Shown here one piece after another: positions 37,051 to 48,004 of a DNA stretch of 64,000 nucleotides. Location of the stretch: the NCBI RefSeq assembly GCF_000003855.2, contig NW_003101663.1, positions 103,696-167,695 of the forward strand, given 5' to 3'. How positions within the stretch are numbered: position 1 is the first letter of the stretch; every line of letters starts with the position of its first letter. The DNA comes from Blastomyces gilchristii SLH14081. Its lineage: Eukaryota; Ascomycota; Eurotiomycetes; Onygenales; Ajellomycetaceae. The translations under genes and the position numbers were made by a program. A model generated the notes under the pieces. The model was not told where the DNA came from. It did no database searches and saw only the letters and a program-made list of their open reading frames with translations.

Positions 37051-40000
37051 GAGAATAATTTACTTTAATTATAATATTTAAGATAGAATTACTGTATAAT
37101 ATTACTTATAAATTATTTCTCTATTATCTTGAAGAATTAATTTTTCAATTTTCTATTAATTGATATAATTTTTATCTGAAAATATATATATTCTGAGTAT
37201 AAAGTATTATATTGAAAACTGCTACTATGATTTTAAACATAGAAATAATTTACTAATTTTTCAATCATGATTATATCTAGTTATTTAATATCTTGATCTT
37301 GCTATTAAAACATCTATTCAGTTATCAGAGACTATAGTTAAAACACTGAGTATATTTTTCAGTAATTTTTAATAACTTCTGATAACTTCTGATCTCTTGA
37401 TAATCTTATATAGTATATTAATTTATAATAACTTCTGATAACTTCTGAGATCTTCTGATAACTTCTGAATTAATTATATAACACTTCTTTTTAATAACTG
37501 AGTCAGATAATATCTTATTAACTGTATTAAATATAATTAAGAGAGATTGAAGAAAATATATAAATCAGCTATAACAGCAGCTTTAAAAGTCATTATTAAA
37601 GTAAATACTTTCAATAAATATTGAAGATATACTATAACTTATTATAAGCTATACTGAATTAGATAGTATTGATAAGTAACAGAATATTATTCAGTAATAT
37701 CTTTAATAAATACTTCAAGATCTGTATTCAGATTCTGAGTATACTCTTCAGTTATATATAGAATAAATCTGTATACTTCAGTATATAATATATAAATATA
37801 GTAATACTTTATTTATTATCAGAACTGACTATAAAAAGAGTCTTATTCTTTAATTCTATACAATTCTGACAGAAAAGATAATTATTCAACTGATTTCTCT
37901 AAATAAGCTTGATAATTAGTAAATAAGAGATATAGTATAGTTTCTCAGTGTTAATTCTTATCTAATCAGTACTGATAATCTTCAGAGATAAGAAGACTTA
38001 CTCAAATACATTTAATAGAATAAGTATATATATATACTACTCAGTTCAGAGTAAGCTCTTTATAAGTGATTTCAGTATATTCTTTAAGACTCTACTTTAT
38101 AAGAAAAGATTGAGCTTATAGCTATTAATAAGTGTTATCTTATCACACAGTGAAGTTAATTCTATAATTAGTTTATCAGACTAAGATATCTGAGATTACT
38201 TCTTTATAAGAATATTATCTGATTTAACTGTTCTACAACTCTCAGTAGTAAAGCTGAGAATATTATTCTTTAAAAGACTGAATTTCATTCTATTAATATA
38301 AACTTACAGCAGACTTAGATTATTTAAACTTTTATTAATTATTCTAATATCTTTATCAGTAAATATCTGATTTTATACAGTAAACTTGTATTTTATGATA
38401 TATTATATTTTTTATTGAATAAGATTATTAATACAGATGAAAAGATCATATCTTAATACATTTTAAAGATTATTATCTTTATTAATAGTTATATTAAGAT
38501 TTAATAAGCAGTGTAATATTTCTAATCAATACTTCTTCAGATCTGTCAGAATAATAGATAGAATATTAATAATACTGATATCTCTTTTATCAATGATATT
38601 ATTCAGTATTTCATATCTCAAGTATTTAAAGTAAATCAGAATATTCACTTTGAGAAGTTTATAAAATCAATATTAAAAATATGAATTATAATGATAATAA
38701 TCTCACTGAGTATGAGTATAAATATTTCAGATGTTAAGTATACTATTATATAAGAATTTTCTATTAAGAGAGATGATATTATGAATATTTAATAATAATA
38801 TAAGTGAGAGAGTTGTAGATCAGATTGAAAAAGTCATATCTTAATTCTTCTTCTCTACTGAGTATTTGACTCTGAAGATTATGAAAAGAAAGCTATTTAA
38901 TCTTCTTAACTATCAGTGAAATAAAGATCTCAGTAAAGAACTTGATATCAGATCAGTTAATTATCACAGTTTATAAACTTAAAGAATATATCTGATGCTG
39001 AAAGTATTGCATTAAATATAATAAGTCAGAGTCAAAGTCAATGTAGAATAATCACTATGAAGATATAAATAGAGAATAAAATACAAAGATAAGTTAATCT
39101 CTTTATCAACTGAAAGAGAATTATTAATAATCTATATCACTGAAAAGCTCTTCTGATTTATCTTGAAGAGAATTAACTCTTATTTAATATGAATAGAATA
39201 AACACTTCTGTGAAGAAATACTGCAGTAGATGTAATTCAAGCTATATATCTGTATTTAAACAGTCACTCACTATAAATATTATCAAGGTATTTCAAAGTA
39301 ATAGTTGTGATGTCATTCTACTGTCAGAACTTAAGAACTGATGTATTAAATATATAGAGAAACAGTATCATCATAATTAAGACTTTTTAATGTCAGTTTC
39401 ATGATTTATATCTACTTAATGTTAGTGATAGATAGCTGCTCTTTTTCATCAGAAGATATCTATCTTTGAATTCAATTAAAATGAATTATATAATACTGTT
39501 AATCTTCTTCAGACTTGAAGCTATCAAGATAAATTTAAAGATCAGCTTCACAGCTTTCTGTTGAGTTAAATTACAGTTATAAATAAAGTATATGAAGCTA
39601 TTCTCATAGAAAGACATCAATATCAGATAATTAGAAACAGAGAGAGAGTAGCAGAGATAGCAGTATCTACTGAAATATTAAGTAGTGATTTAATCAGTGA
39701 AATAACAGCAGCTCAGCAGCTCACAGCTGTATAATATATGAAAGACAATAATCTGGCTCAGATGACTGCTTAATATACAGTAAAAAGAGTATAGTAACTT
39801 AATAAGATCTTTACTAAGATCTCTATAACTCTTTCAGCTGCTGTTACTACTGCTGAAGTCTCTACTACTCTAGTTATATCTATTATCAGTGCTTTTACTA
39901 CTTCACAGTTCACTTCTTCTTCAAGTCTCTGAGTTCATTCTTCTTTAAGTTCATGAGTTCATATATCTATAACTGCTTAAGTTCATACTTCACATACTTC

Positions 40001-40957
40001 ATTCAAGCAGTAAAGTAATAATAATAGTATTGATATTTAAATCTTCTATAAATGAACATTATTTAATGAATGAAATATAAACATAGATATTATATTTATA
40101 AAGATATTTTATTTTAACTGTGTTTGAACTTCTTCTTACAGAGAAAGAGACAACTTCTCTATAGAAAATAACACTATTAAGTAGTTAGATATCTTCTATA
40201 ATAAATCTTCTGTAAACTTCTTGTAATTTCTAATAACTTCTACTAACTTCTAAATCAATCATGAATTATAGAGTTATAGAAGTGAATAGAAATATACTTA
40301 TCTAAACATTATTAACTTACTCATGTATTATTTACTTATATTATAAGTATAAATATAAGCTTCTTACTTTATTTTCTTTATCTTTCTTTTAATCAGCAAT
40401 AATCTACTTACTTATCAATGTGAAAATCTCTCTGTTATATTATCTGCTACTGCTTCTACTGCTGTCTCTGCTGTTTCATTCATCTATCTGTTCTTCAATA
40501 CAATGAAAGTAAGTTAAATCTTAATCATAGATAATATATAAATCAATCTCTAATTAAACAGTTTAGTTAAATAATAATATCTATTTACAAGCTTGAGTTT
40601 GCTATTCTCAAAGCTCATTATAATACTTACTATATAACAAAGTCTGAGAAGATCTGTGCATGCTGTCTCTGTATGACTGAATTTAAGTCATTGTATAAAT
40701 GTATTATTTCTGATATTAGAAAGATATACAATAATTATCATTTTCATAATTTAATATACTATGCTGTATATTCACTATATTTCTAGAGAAAGCTTAGATA
40801 TTAATAGATATTGTTATAGATTCTCAGAGAGTCTTATATCATTGTGAAATATTATATTAGAAGATTATAAAAGATGATGTATTATAAGTAAGAAGATAAT
40901 AATGATTATTATCATATTATGAAGAAGTTGTGAAGTATACTGATGATAAATAACTAA

Positions 40958-41152
40958 TTGATCAGATTCTATCATGATTATATACTGAAATCATTTATTG
41001 AAGAAGATCTTCAGATTATTATTAGTGTAGATTACAATGTTAACTTGTATAATACAAGCTGTTTTTTCAATGAGAAGTTATCAATGAGTTTTTCTTTATA
41101 CTCAGCAGATTCTGTTAATTATAAGATTGATAAGAGAATTATTAAGAAGTAG
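40958..41152 (+). pseudogene. possible retroelement RNase H relic inside the AT-rich block
   Basis: This 64-codon open stretch ends FNEKLSMSFSLYSADSVNYK followed by IDKR. The spacing of an FF..KLS segment, a VNYKI segment and a following acidic/basic pair loosely recalls the end of the RNase H domain of Ty3/gypsy elements. The match is by eye only and weak. If right, a retrotransposon was inserted into the larger element and then mutated. Confidence 0.2.
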
Positions 41153-41317
41153 TTTTATATTCTGTTACTATTGCTGTTTTTGCTTTTACTTTTACTTTTA
41201 TTTTTATTTTTATTTTTATTTTTTTTTTCTCTTAATATCTTCTTTCTTTTTCTTTTTCTTTTTTTCTTTATTTTAAATGATTAATAAGATATTATTCTTT
41301 CAATTCTGCTGTGTGAT

Positions 41318-41354
41318 TATCAAAGATTTTCTTTTAAGCTTAATAAGCTGTAAA
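41318..41354. repeat. direct repeat, copy 1 (second copy 41664-41700)
   Basis: A stretch of about 37 bp containing CAAAGATTTTCTT and TAAGCTTAATAAGCT recurs nearly unchanged 346 bp downstream at 41664-41700. It may be a remnant of a duplicated or nested repeat within the AT-rich block. Confidence 0.6.
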
Positions 41355-42145
41355 CTGTATTAATGATTAAATTTGCTGTTATATATCTGATTGAACATTA
41401 CAAAGCAGTTGAAGAGTCAAAACTCAATCTTACTCATATAACTGATAAAGTTCTCAATAACTATAACTTAAAGATTTCTGAGTCTATAATAACTATGAAA
41501 GCTCAGCTTCTTTCTAACCTGAAACTATCTTTTAAAGATAATTAATATATGAACTCAGATACTGTAGAATGATGAAATTGTTTTCTCACTTAAATCTTAA
41601 TATCTTAAAGATATGAACTTCACTTTAAAAAGTGAATATAACTTATATAACTGACTTAACAACTGTCAAAGATTTTCTTCTAAGCTTAATAAGCTTTAAA
41701 TAGTATCTTACTCTAGCAGTTCACATGCTCAAGATCACAGTCTGAAAGCAGTTCAAGTGTAACTGCATTAAATAAGAGAAGAAGTATAGCATTTATAAAT
41801 AATATAAGATCAATTAAAAAAGCATTATTAAATTTCATAATTATCATACTCTCTATCTCTGACAGTAAAATAAGTAATAAGAAGTGATATCTGAGTTGAA
41901 ATAATAATCATAGCTTATAAATAAATGAAGATATCAGCTATTTAAGTCATTATAATCTTCAAAGTTCTGTGAACTTCTGAGTCAATGAAATCTTATATAA
42001 ATATCAGTGAACTTCTTCAAAGTTCTGTAAACTTTCAGATTAATAAGATTGAGAAAAACAGTATATAGCTTGAAGAGTATGTAAAGCTTCTCATTGCTAG
42101 TGAAGAATGAGAATGAGAAAATGCTGATCATTACACAGTCATAAG

Positions 42146-42365
42146 ATGATGAGATCTTTGAGAGAATTAATACTGTAAGATGATGAGATCTTCAAGAAAA
42201 TTGATGCTGTAAGATAATAAGATCTTCAAGAGAATTAATACTGCAAGATAATGAGATCTTTGAGAGAATTGATACTGTAAGACAATGAGATCTTCAAGGG
42301 AATTGATACTGTAAGACAATGAGATCTTCAAGGGAAATGATACTGTAAGATAATAAGATCTTTGA
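42146..42365. repeat. 34-bp tandem repeat, about 6.5 copies
   Basis: Six consecutive 34-bp units fill 42146-42349. Each carries GAGATCTT or AAGATCTT near the start and ends in CTGTAAG or CTGCAAG. A partial seventh copy follows. Units differ by a few transitions, consistent with decay after amplification. The unit length is not a multiple of three, so the long minus-strand open frame here (42167-42670) is unlikely to be a real protein repeat. Confidence 0.9.
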
Positions 42366-42834
42366 TCTTTTTTTAACTTCACTGATCTTTTATAAACATC
42401 TGTGAATTTCTTTGAAGTTGTATAAACTTCTGAGCCTATCAAATTAGTTAATAAGTGAGAAGATAAATTCACTACATTAAAGAAGAAATGAATAATACTA
42501 TACTGATATTTTTGAATCTTTTTTTTCTTTCTTTCTCTTCTTCTCTTCTTCTCTTCTTCTTCTTCATGATTTAAAAAAATCAATATGGCACTCTTTTCTC
42601 TTACAACATTAATATGAATGTATTCACTCTGCTTTCTCATCAGTGAAAAGAACATACTTACTGCTGTCACAGCTATCTCATATAAATAACTCTGCTCTGA
42701 TGAAGTTCATTGCTCACTGTACATATCTATTCAGTATGAAAAGTATAATAAGAATGAAATAAAATACTAACTCTGATAATTAGTCCTTCTCTTCACACCT
42801 GCACTTATGTCTATTCTCACTTCTCTGTTCTCAC

Positions 42835-42872
42835 TCTCACTCTCATTCTCACCTGTGAGAATGAGAGTGAGA
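42835..42872. repeat. 18-bp perfect inverted repeat with 2-nt loop
   Basis: The arms at 42835-42852 and 42855-42872 are perfectly complementary and separated by CT. The arm is rich in CTCTCA. It can form a hairpin or cruciform and is the strongest of several inverted repeats between 42.8 and 43.5 kb. Confidence 0.9.
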
Positions 42873-43356
42873 AAGTGTCTGAGACTTCTTTCTCTTCTTT
42901 GAAGAACAGAGATAATGAGCTGAACTTGTTCAGATAGATATAGAAAGCTCTCTTTAAATGAGTGTAATATAATAAGAGAATAAGAAGCTAATATTATTGT
43001 ATAGCAGTTCTTACTCTCATTTCTCTCTCTCTTTCTCAGACTTCTTCTCTTCTCTGTTCTTTACAGAGAAAGAAGTTTCATTGAAATCAATCAAGTAAAT
43101 AATATGAATATGAATGAGATATATGTGATAGAGAAAGAATCAATCACTGACATGTTATATTAGCTTTCTCTCCCTCTCTTCAGAGTCATTATAATCTCTC
43201 TCATTCTTCTCATTCTTCTTACTCTCTGCACTGATGAGCTCATCTCTTCTATTCTCTCAGCTATTCTCTGTGTTGAGCACTCTCTTCTCTCTGCTGCTGC
43301 TGCCACTGTTAACAATATCATATAGTGTCTTTCTTCTCTTCAACACTTTGTCTGCT

Positions 43357-43385
43357 AGCTGTGTCTGTTGAGAGCAGACACAGCT
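43357..43385. repeat. 11-bp inverted repeat with 7-nt loop
   Basis: AGCTGTGTCTG at 43357-43367 and its reverse complement at 43375-43385 enclose TTGAGAG. Pairing extends to 14 bp with one G-T pair. Confidence 0.85.
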
Positions 43386-43414
43386 GGCAAGTCAGTCAAG
43401 ACAGAATTGAAATT

Positions 43415-43440
43415 GAATGATGAGTAAGAGCTCATCATTC
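43415..43440. repeat. 10-bp inverted repeat with 6-nt loop
   Basis: GAATGATGAG and CTCATCATTC enclose TAAGAG, 30 bp downstream of the preceding hairpin. Confidence 0.85.
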
Positions 43441-46400
43441 TATCAGTCTCAGAAATCAGAGAAATGATGATCAGTCTTTTATAAGAAGTTTCAGTGCTTC
43501 TCTCTACAGAAGTAGAGAGTGTGAGATTATATTAACTGAATAATAGAGACAGAGCTGAGTGAGCAGCTGCTGAGAAAGAACAGATATACTGTCTGTTAAG
43601 AGAATAATGAGAAATATTGAGTATACTCTGAGAAGAAGAGAGCTTAGATAGTTAAATCTGAGAATTCTTATTCTCACTACTGAGTTATTATATACAAGAG
43701 TGAATGTAGCATCTTTAAATACAAGCTCAAGAATCTCAGTGCATTCTCACTAATACAGTTACATTAATTACTGTTAAAGAAGTTATCTTCTTCTTCACTG
43801 AGAAGCAGTGCTCTGATAGTTTAGATTCTTATTTTATTTATACTGCTCTACTTTATGAAGAAGATTTCAAGTAGAACTCTAATAAATAAGTAATTTATAT
43901 AGATGAATATATTAAAGATTCTATATAGACATTCTTTACAAGTATCAGTTATAAATATAAATTAATTAATATTAAAAAATAATATCTCAAAAATAATATT
44001 TGTCAGATATTAGTCATATTTATTTTAAATCTTGATATTTAATTAACTTATAAGTTGACAGAACAATGCAGAAGTTCTATTATTAATATATTTATCAGTG
44101 AAAATGTAATATTGTATATTAAAGAAAGATGAAGTAAGTAAAGCTTCAGTATATTCATCAATTTTAGTTATTCTTCTTGAGAATTGTTTTTAAAGTATCA
44201 GATAGATTATTTACAGTAGATAAAGATAATATATTTTTAATAAAAATAGAATCTTACTCTATATTATCATTGAATTTCTTAGAATAAGACTTAACTTCAG
44301 TATTAATAATTATATCATTTAAATTCAAGTTCATTGCAATCAACTGCTGCTGAATTCATACTTAATTAAAGTACTCAATCTTCTTCTTCAGATCTTTCAC
44401 TTCAATTAAAAGTATATTCAAGAAGTCAAATATACATTTCTTTGATAGTAAAAGTAAATCTCAAGATGAGATATAATCATTCTTTAATAGACTTCTAATA
44501 GTAGAGAATATCTCAAGCTTAGTAACAGCACTTATATATTTCTCAGTAAGTGAATACTCAAAGATAGACTTTAAAATTCACTGTAGCTGATGAATTCATG
44601 TATTTAACAGACAGACTTAATTAAATATAAGATAAATATTCTTTATTGAATTTTTATAGCATTTTATCTTCAGCTTATAGTTATTATTGAGATATTTCAT
44701 ATCTAGATCAATTGCTTTGAAGAAGCTAAGTTTTTCAGATCAGTTAATAAGACTCACAGTTATAATTACTTAATACAGAGAAGAGATTTTAATAAATTAA
44801 AGTATTTAAAAATAATAAAGCATCTCAGTGATATAATTATATTAATCAGCATTAAGAAAGAAGATAATCAGAGATGAAATGAAGTACTCAAGAAGTTCAA
44901 TATTATCATACTTAATAGTATAGTATATTCAAATGAATAATTCACATTCTTAGAGAAGATAATATATAATACAGAATTCAATATCTTGAGTAAGCTGAGA
45001 GATTTGAGAGTTAATTTTATTTCAGATATCAAGAGTAAATACTTTGATATATATATCTTTAATAAGTTGAAGATACTGTGAAGAACTAAGCTATTATATA
45101 ATAAAATTAATATCTTCTAAGTACTTAAGATTGTTAACTGAATAATCTCAATATTGTATAATAGTATAAAATAGAGTAAAATTTCAAGATATAAAACTCT
45201 GAGAAATCACTGACTTAAGAAGATAATATTTCAGATTAATAGCAGTCATAGAATTTCAGTTTTAATAAGTGAGATCAGACTGAATACAGTAATAAGTCTT
45301 CTCAGAGACTCTGACTTTAAAATGAGTATAGATAATGATGAAGAGTAGATTTATTTAAATATAAAATTATTCAGAAATAGAATGAAGTTAGTTATACTAT
45401 TCAAAGATATCTGTAGATTTTAACTACTTCATCTTAATTAATTAAATAAGTTTTATGATCAAAGTATCTTCATACACTGAAAAGAGATAAGTTAAAAATG
45501 CTGTATAATCTCTTAATAAATTAAGAAAATCATTAAATATCTTCTTATAAACTCTCATAGTTCTCACAATAGTGCTCTCATTTTCAAAAATAGTATTCAA
45601 CTGCTGAAAATACATTCTATACACAGAAAGTGTATTAATAACAGATATTTAAGATAATAAATTATTTACAGTACTGAAAACACTTTTAATCTTATTATTA
45701 TGAATCTTTTGAACAGCATCTGAAATAAGATATAATATTATTTACTTTTAAAGTGTATTATTATTATCTGTCATATCAGATGTATTAATGATTTCTTACA
45801 GTGTTAATAGTTTTATAAAATCATGTATAATCTGAGTTAGATCAGTTTCTGAAATATTAGAAAAAATAATCATAGTAGTAGTAGTTACAGCAGTTATGAA
45901 ATCATTGTATCTGATTATCTCATTTTATACAGTCTTCTTAAAGTTCATATTATCATAGATTATAATAGCTTGAGAATCTTTGACAAGCTACTGAAGTTTA
46001 ATCTAATAGTAAGAATTAGTCAAGTGATTGAATCAGAAGTTAATAGAAGTTCAAAGAATATATTAGAAAATAACAGATATTATCAGAGATTATTAGAAGT
46101 TTGAGATATTAGATAGAAATATTAATAAGTTAAGAATATTAAGTTATATCTTCTCTTATTTAGTAATTTTCATTATTAATCTATTTCTTATCACATAGCT
46201 GTGACAGAGTTCAAAGTCAGAAATAATTTCTATCACTTATTATTTTACTTTTAAGTTATGAAAATATATAGAGAGAATAGAGCTGAAGAAGTTCAAGTTT
46301 TTTAAGAAATAAGAGTAATATATAATACTTATAATAATAAATAGCTGTTTAATAGCTGTTATTTCATCTGAGTCTCATTCATAGCTCTTTCAATTAATGT

Positions 46401-47214
46401 GTTTATTTTTTAGAATAGAAGTAAGTAGATCAAATCAGATTAATATATCAGTCTGAATAATCTCAAAAGCAGTCTGAAAGTTGATGATATTCAGATCAGA
46501 ATTGTGATTGAATTTTATAAAGAAGAGAGTATTAATAAGATATTTTAGCTTCTATTTAAGCAAGATAGTATAATATTGATTATTATTAAATATTTCTGCT
46601 TTGAAAAGTGCTGAATATAGTATATTTCACTGCTTTATAGAAGTACTGTATTATTGATGAATTAAGATATCAGAACTCTGAATTCAAGTCTCTATAAAAG
46701 TCTTCATTTCTCAACTGTTTTACTGTAATATTCTAATAATATGAGATAATTTCAACTGTCTTTTCTATCAGTTATAAGATATTGTAGACAGATACTGTGA
46801 GTTATAATAATTTAATTATAAACAAGCTTGTAAGATATCAGTATTAGTATCAGTGATCTTAAATTCTGAAGAAGTATTAATAGATTCAAGCTCTATTAAG
46901 TTATTATCTGATATATTATATTCATTATCTACATTGTTGAGAGACTGTAGTAATTATAGAGAGAATTCATCTTTAAGTAATAAAGAATATTGACTGAAGT
47001 GTGTCTGACATTGAGTATCTTAAGATTCAAAAGACACACTGTCTTTTATCAATGATTATAATATGATGAGAAGAAGTAGTAAGTTATAAAATAGCAGAGA
47101 TGATAGCAGAATGACTGAGAATTTAAAAAATATTAGTTTGATAATGATCAGACAGATATTTAGAATAGATATATAATTTCAAAATCAATTGAATATTTTA
47201 TATGAGTGAAGTTG

Positions 47215-47393
47215 ATTTTTTATATATAATAGAATCATTTCTTCTCAGACTCTCTACAAGATATTAGATTGTGAGCACATGTGAAGTCTCTTATTGATCC
47301 AGAAGTTAGCAGGACTTGGCAGAAGTCTAAAGAAGTTTAGTTGGTCGCGCTAATCCGAAAATATCGAGAAGAGAGGCTGAGCATGCTGAGATA
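47215..47393 (-). repeat. right terminal inverted repeat
   Basis: Inverted counterpart of the left terminal repeat. Its outer 50 bp still contain several CpG sites (GGTCGCGC, CCGA, TCGAG), in contrast to the CpG-free interior. Confidence 0.75.
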
Positions 47394-47404
47394 ACCTAAT
47401 AACT
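47394..47404. repeat. target-site duplication, right copy (ACCTAATAACT)
   Basis: Identical to the 11-mer at 36852-36862 on the left side of the element. Confidence 0.85.
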
Positions 47405-47463
47405 CTAATAACTTGACTGTGTATCAATACGTATCCATTTCAACTTTGTAACTATTTATTATT

Positions 47464-47509
<46 letters not shown>

Positions 47510-48004
47510 AAAACAAAGCGAGAGAGAGAGAGTCTCGAGAAATATTGATTATTCCGAATTGATGCTAGAAATAACCATCGCCTGAAATGCACTAAGGTCA
47601 AAACGCTAAATCTAAGGGGTCTCTTGAAAATTCGAAACCGTGCAACGGAGACGGAGACGCAAAAGAAACAACGCCTCGAGTATGCAAAGTAGCAAAGTAA
47701 AAAGCCAGAATCACAAAAGCTAAGAATAACGATCCCAACCGTCGTAGCCTGCAACAAGCATCATAAACAAGATCGTCCCAAGGAATCATCACCTATATAT
47801 GCGGGCAATTGTCACTCGAGGTGAAAAATACGCAACCATCGAAACCAGCGTAGAATCTCCCAATCTCCCAAGCCAGCGCCCCTTACGTTTCTGATCCTAG
47901 TAGAGGGTCGTTGACGGCGGTAATCTAATTTTATTTAAGGAAAAACCCTCATTAGCAGCAAAATTCCAAATTGCACCCGGACAAAAAAAAAAAAAAGAAA
48001 TAGC
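47405..48004. other. spacer between the AT-rich element and the C78 peptidase gene
   Basis: 600 bp including the long poly-A tract at 47465-47513. Base composition is back to normal. No gene is recognised; the open frames on the minus strand have no family features. Confidence 0.5.
47465..47513. repeat. poly-A tract (A32-G-A16)
   Basis: A run of 32 A, one G and 16 A lies 61 bp beyond the right duplication of the AT-rich element and is followed by a short GA repeat. It may be a simple homopolymer or the tail of a retroposed sequence. Exact length is unreliable in assemblies. Confidence 0.85.

Larger units (their letters stand above)
36863..47393. mobile_element. 10.5-kb terminal-inverted-repeat element, RIP-degraded (possibly Mutator-like)
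   Basis: The block begins TATCTCAG and ends with its reverse complement CTGAGATA. Inside, more matches occur in inverted order: CTCAGCC four bases in from both ends, a perfect 20-bp block at 36921-36940 against 47305-47324, and CTGAGAA-like matches to about 37050 and 47215. A perfect direct repeat flanks the block. Long terminal inverted repeats with a 9-11-bp duplication are typical of Mutator-like elements, so this class is the best inference. I recognise no transposase. The interior is extremely AT-rich, lacks CpG, and is full of stop codons in all frames, as expected from repeat-induced mutation. Nested insertions are possible given its size. Confidence 0.8.

Noticed and set aside
42167..42670. 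167-codon minus-strand open frame in the AT-rich block
   Set aside because: It is created by the 34-bp tandem array and a CT-rich tract. The repeat unit is not a multiple of three and the composition is low complexity, so it is not a credible protein.
45442..45624. 60-codon minus-strand frame in the AT-rich block, considered as a gag or transposase relic
   Set aside because: The composition is plausible, but no motif could be matched with confidence and stops surround it on both sides.
36863..47393. Reading the island as an LTR retrotransposon
   Set aside because: The end sequences are inverted relative to each other, not direct, and no TG...CA ends, primer-binding site or polypurine tract are apparent at the boundaries.
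47452..47792. Minus-strand frames with aromatic/hydrophobic composition
   Set aside because: They include the translated poly-A tract and show no family pattern or plausible gene structure.
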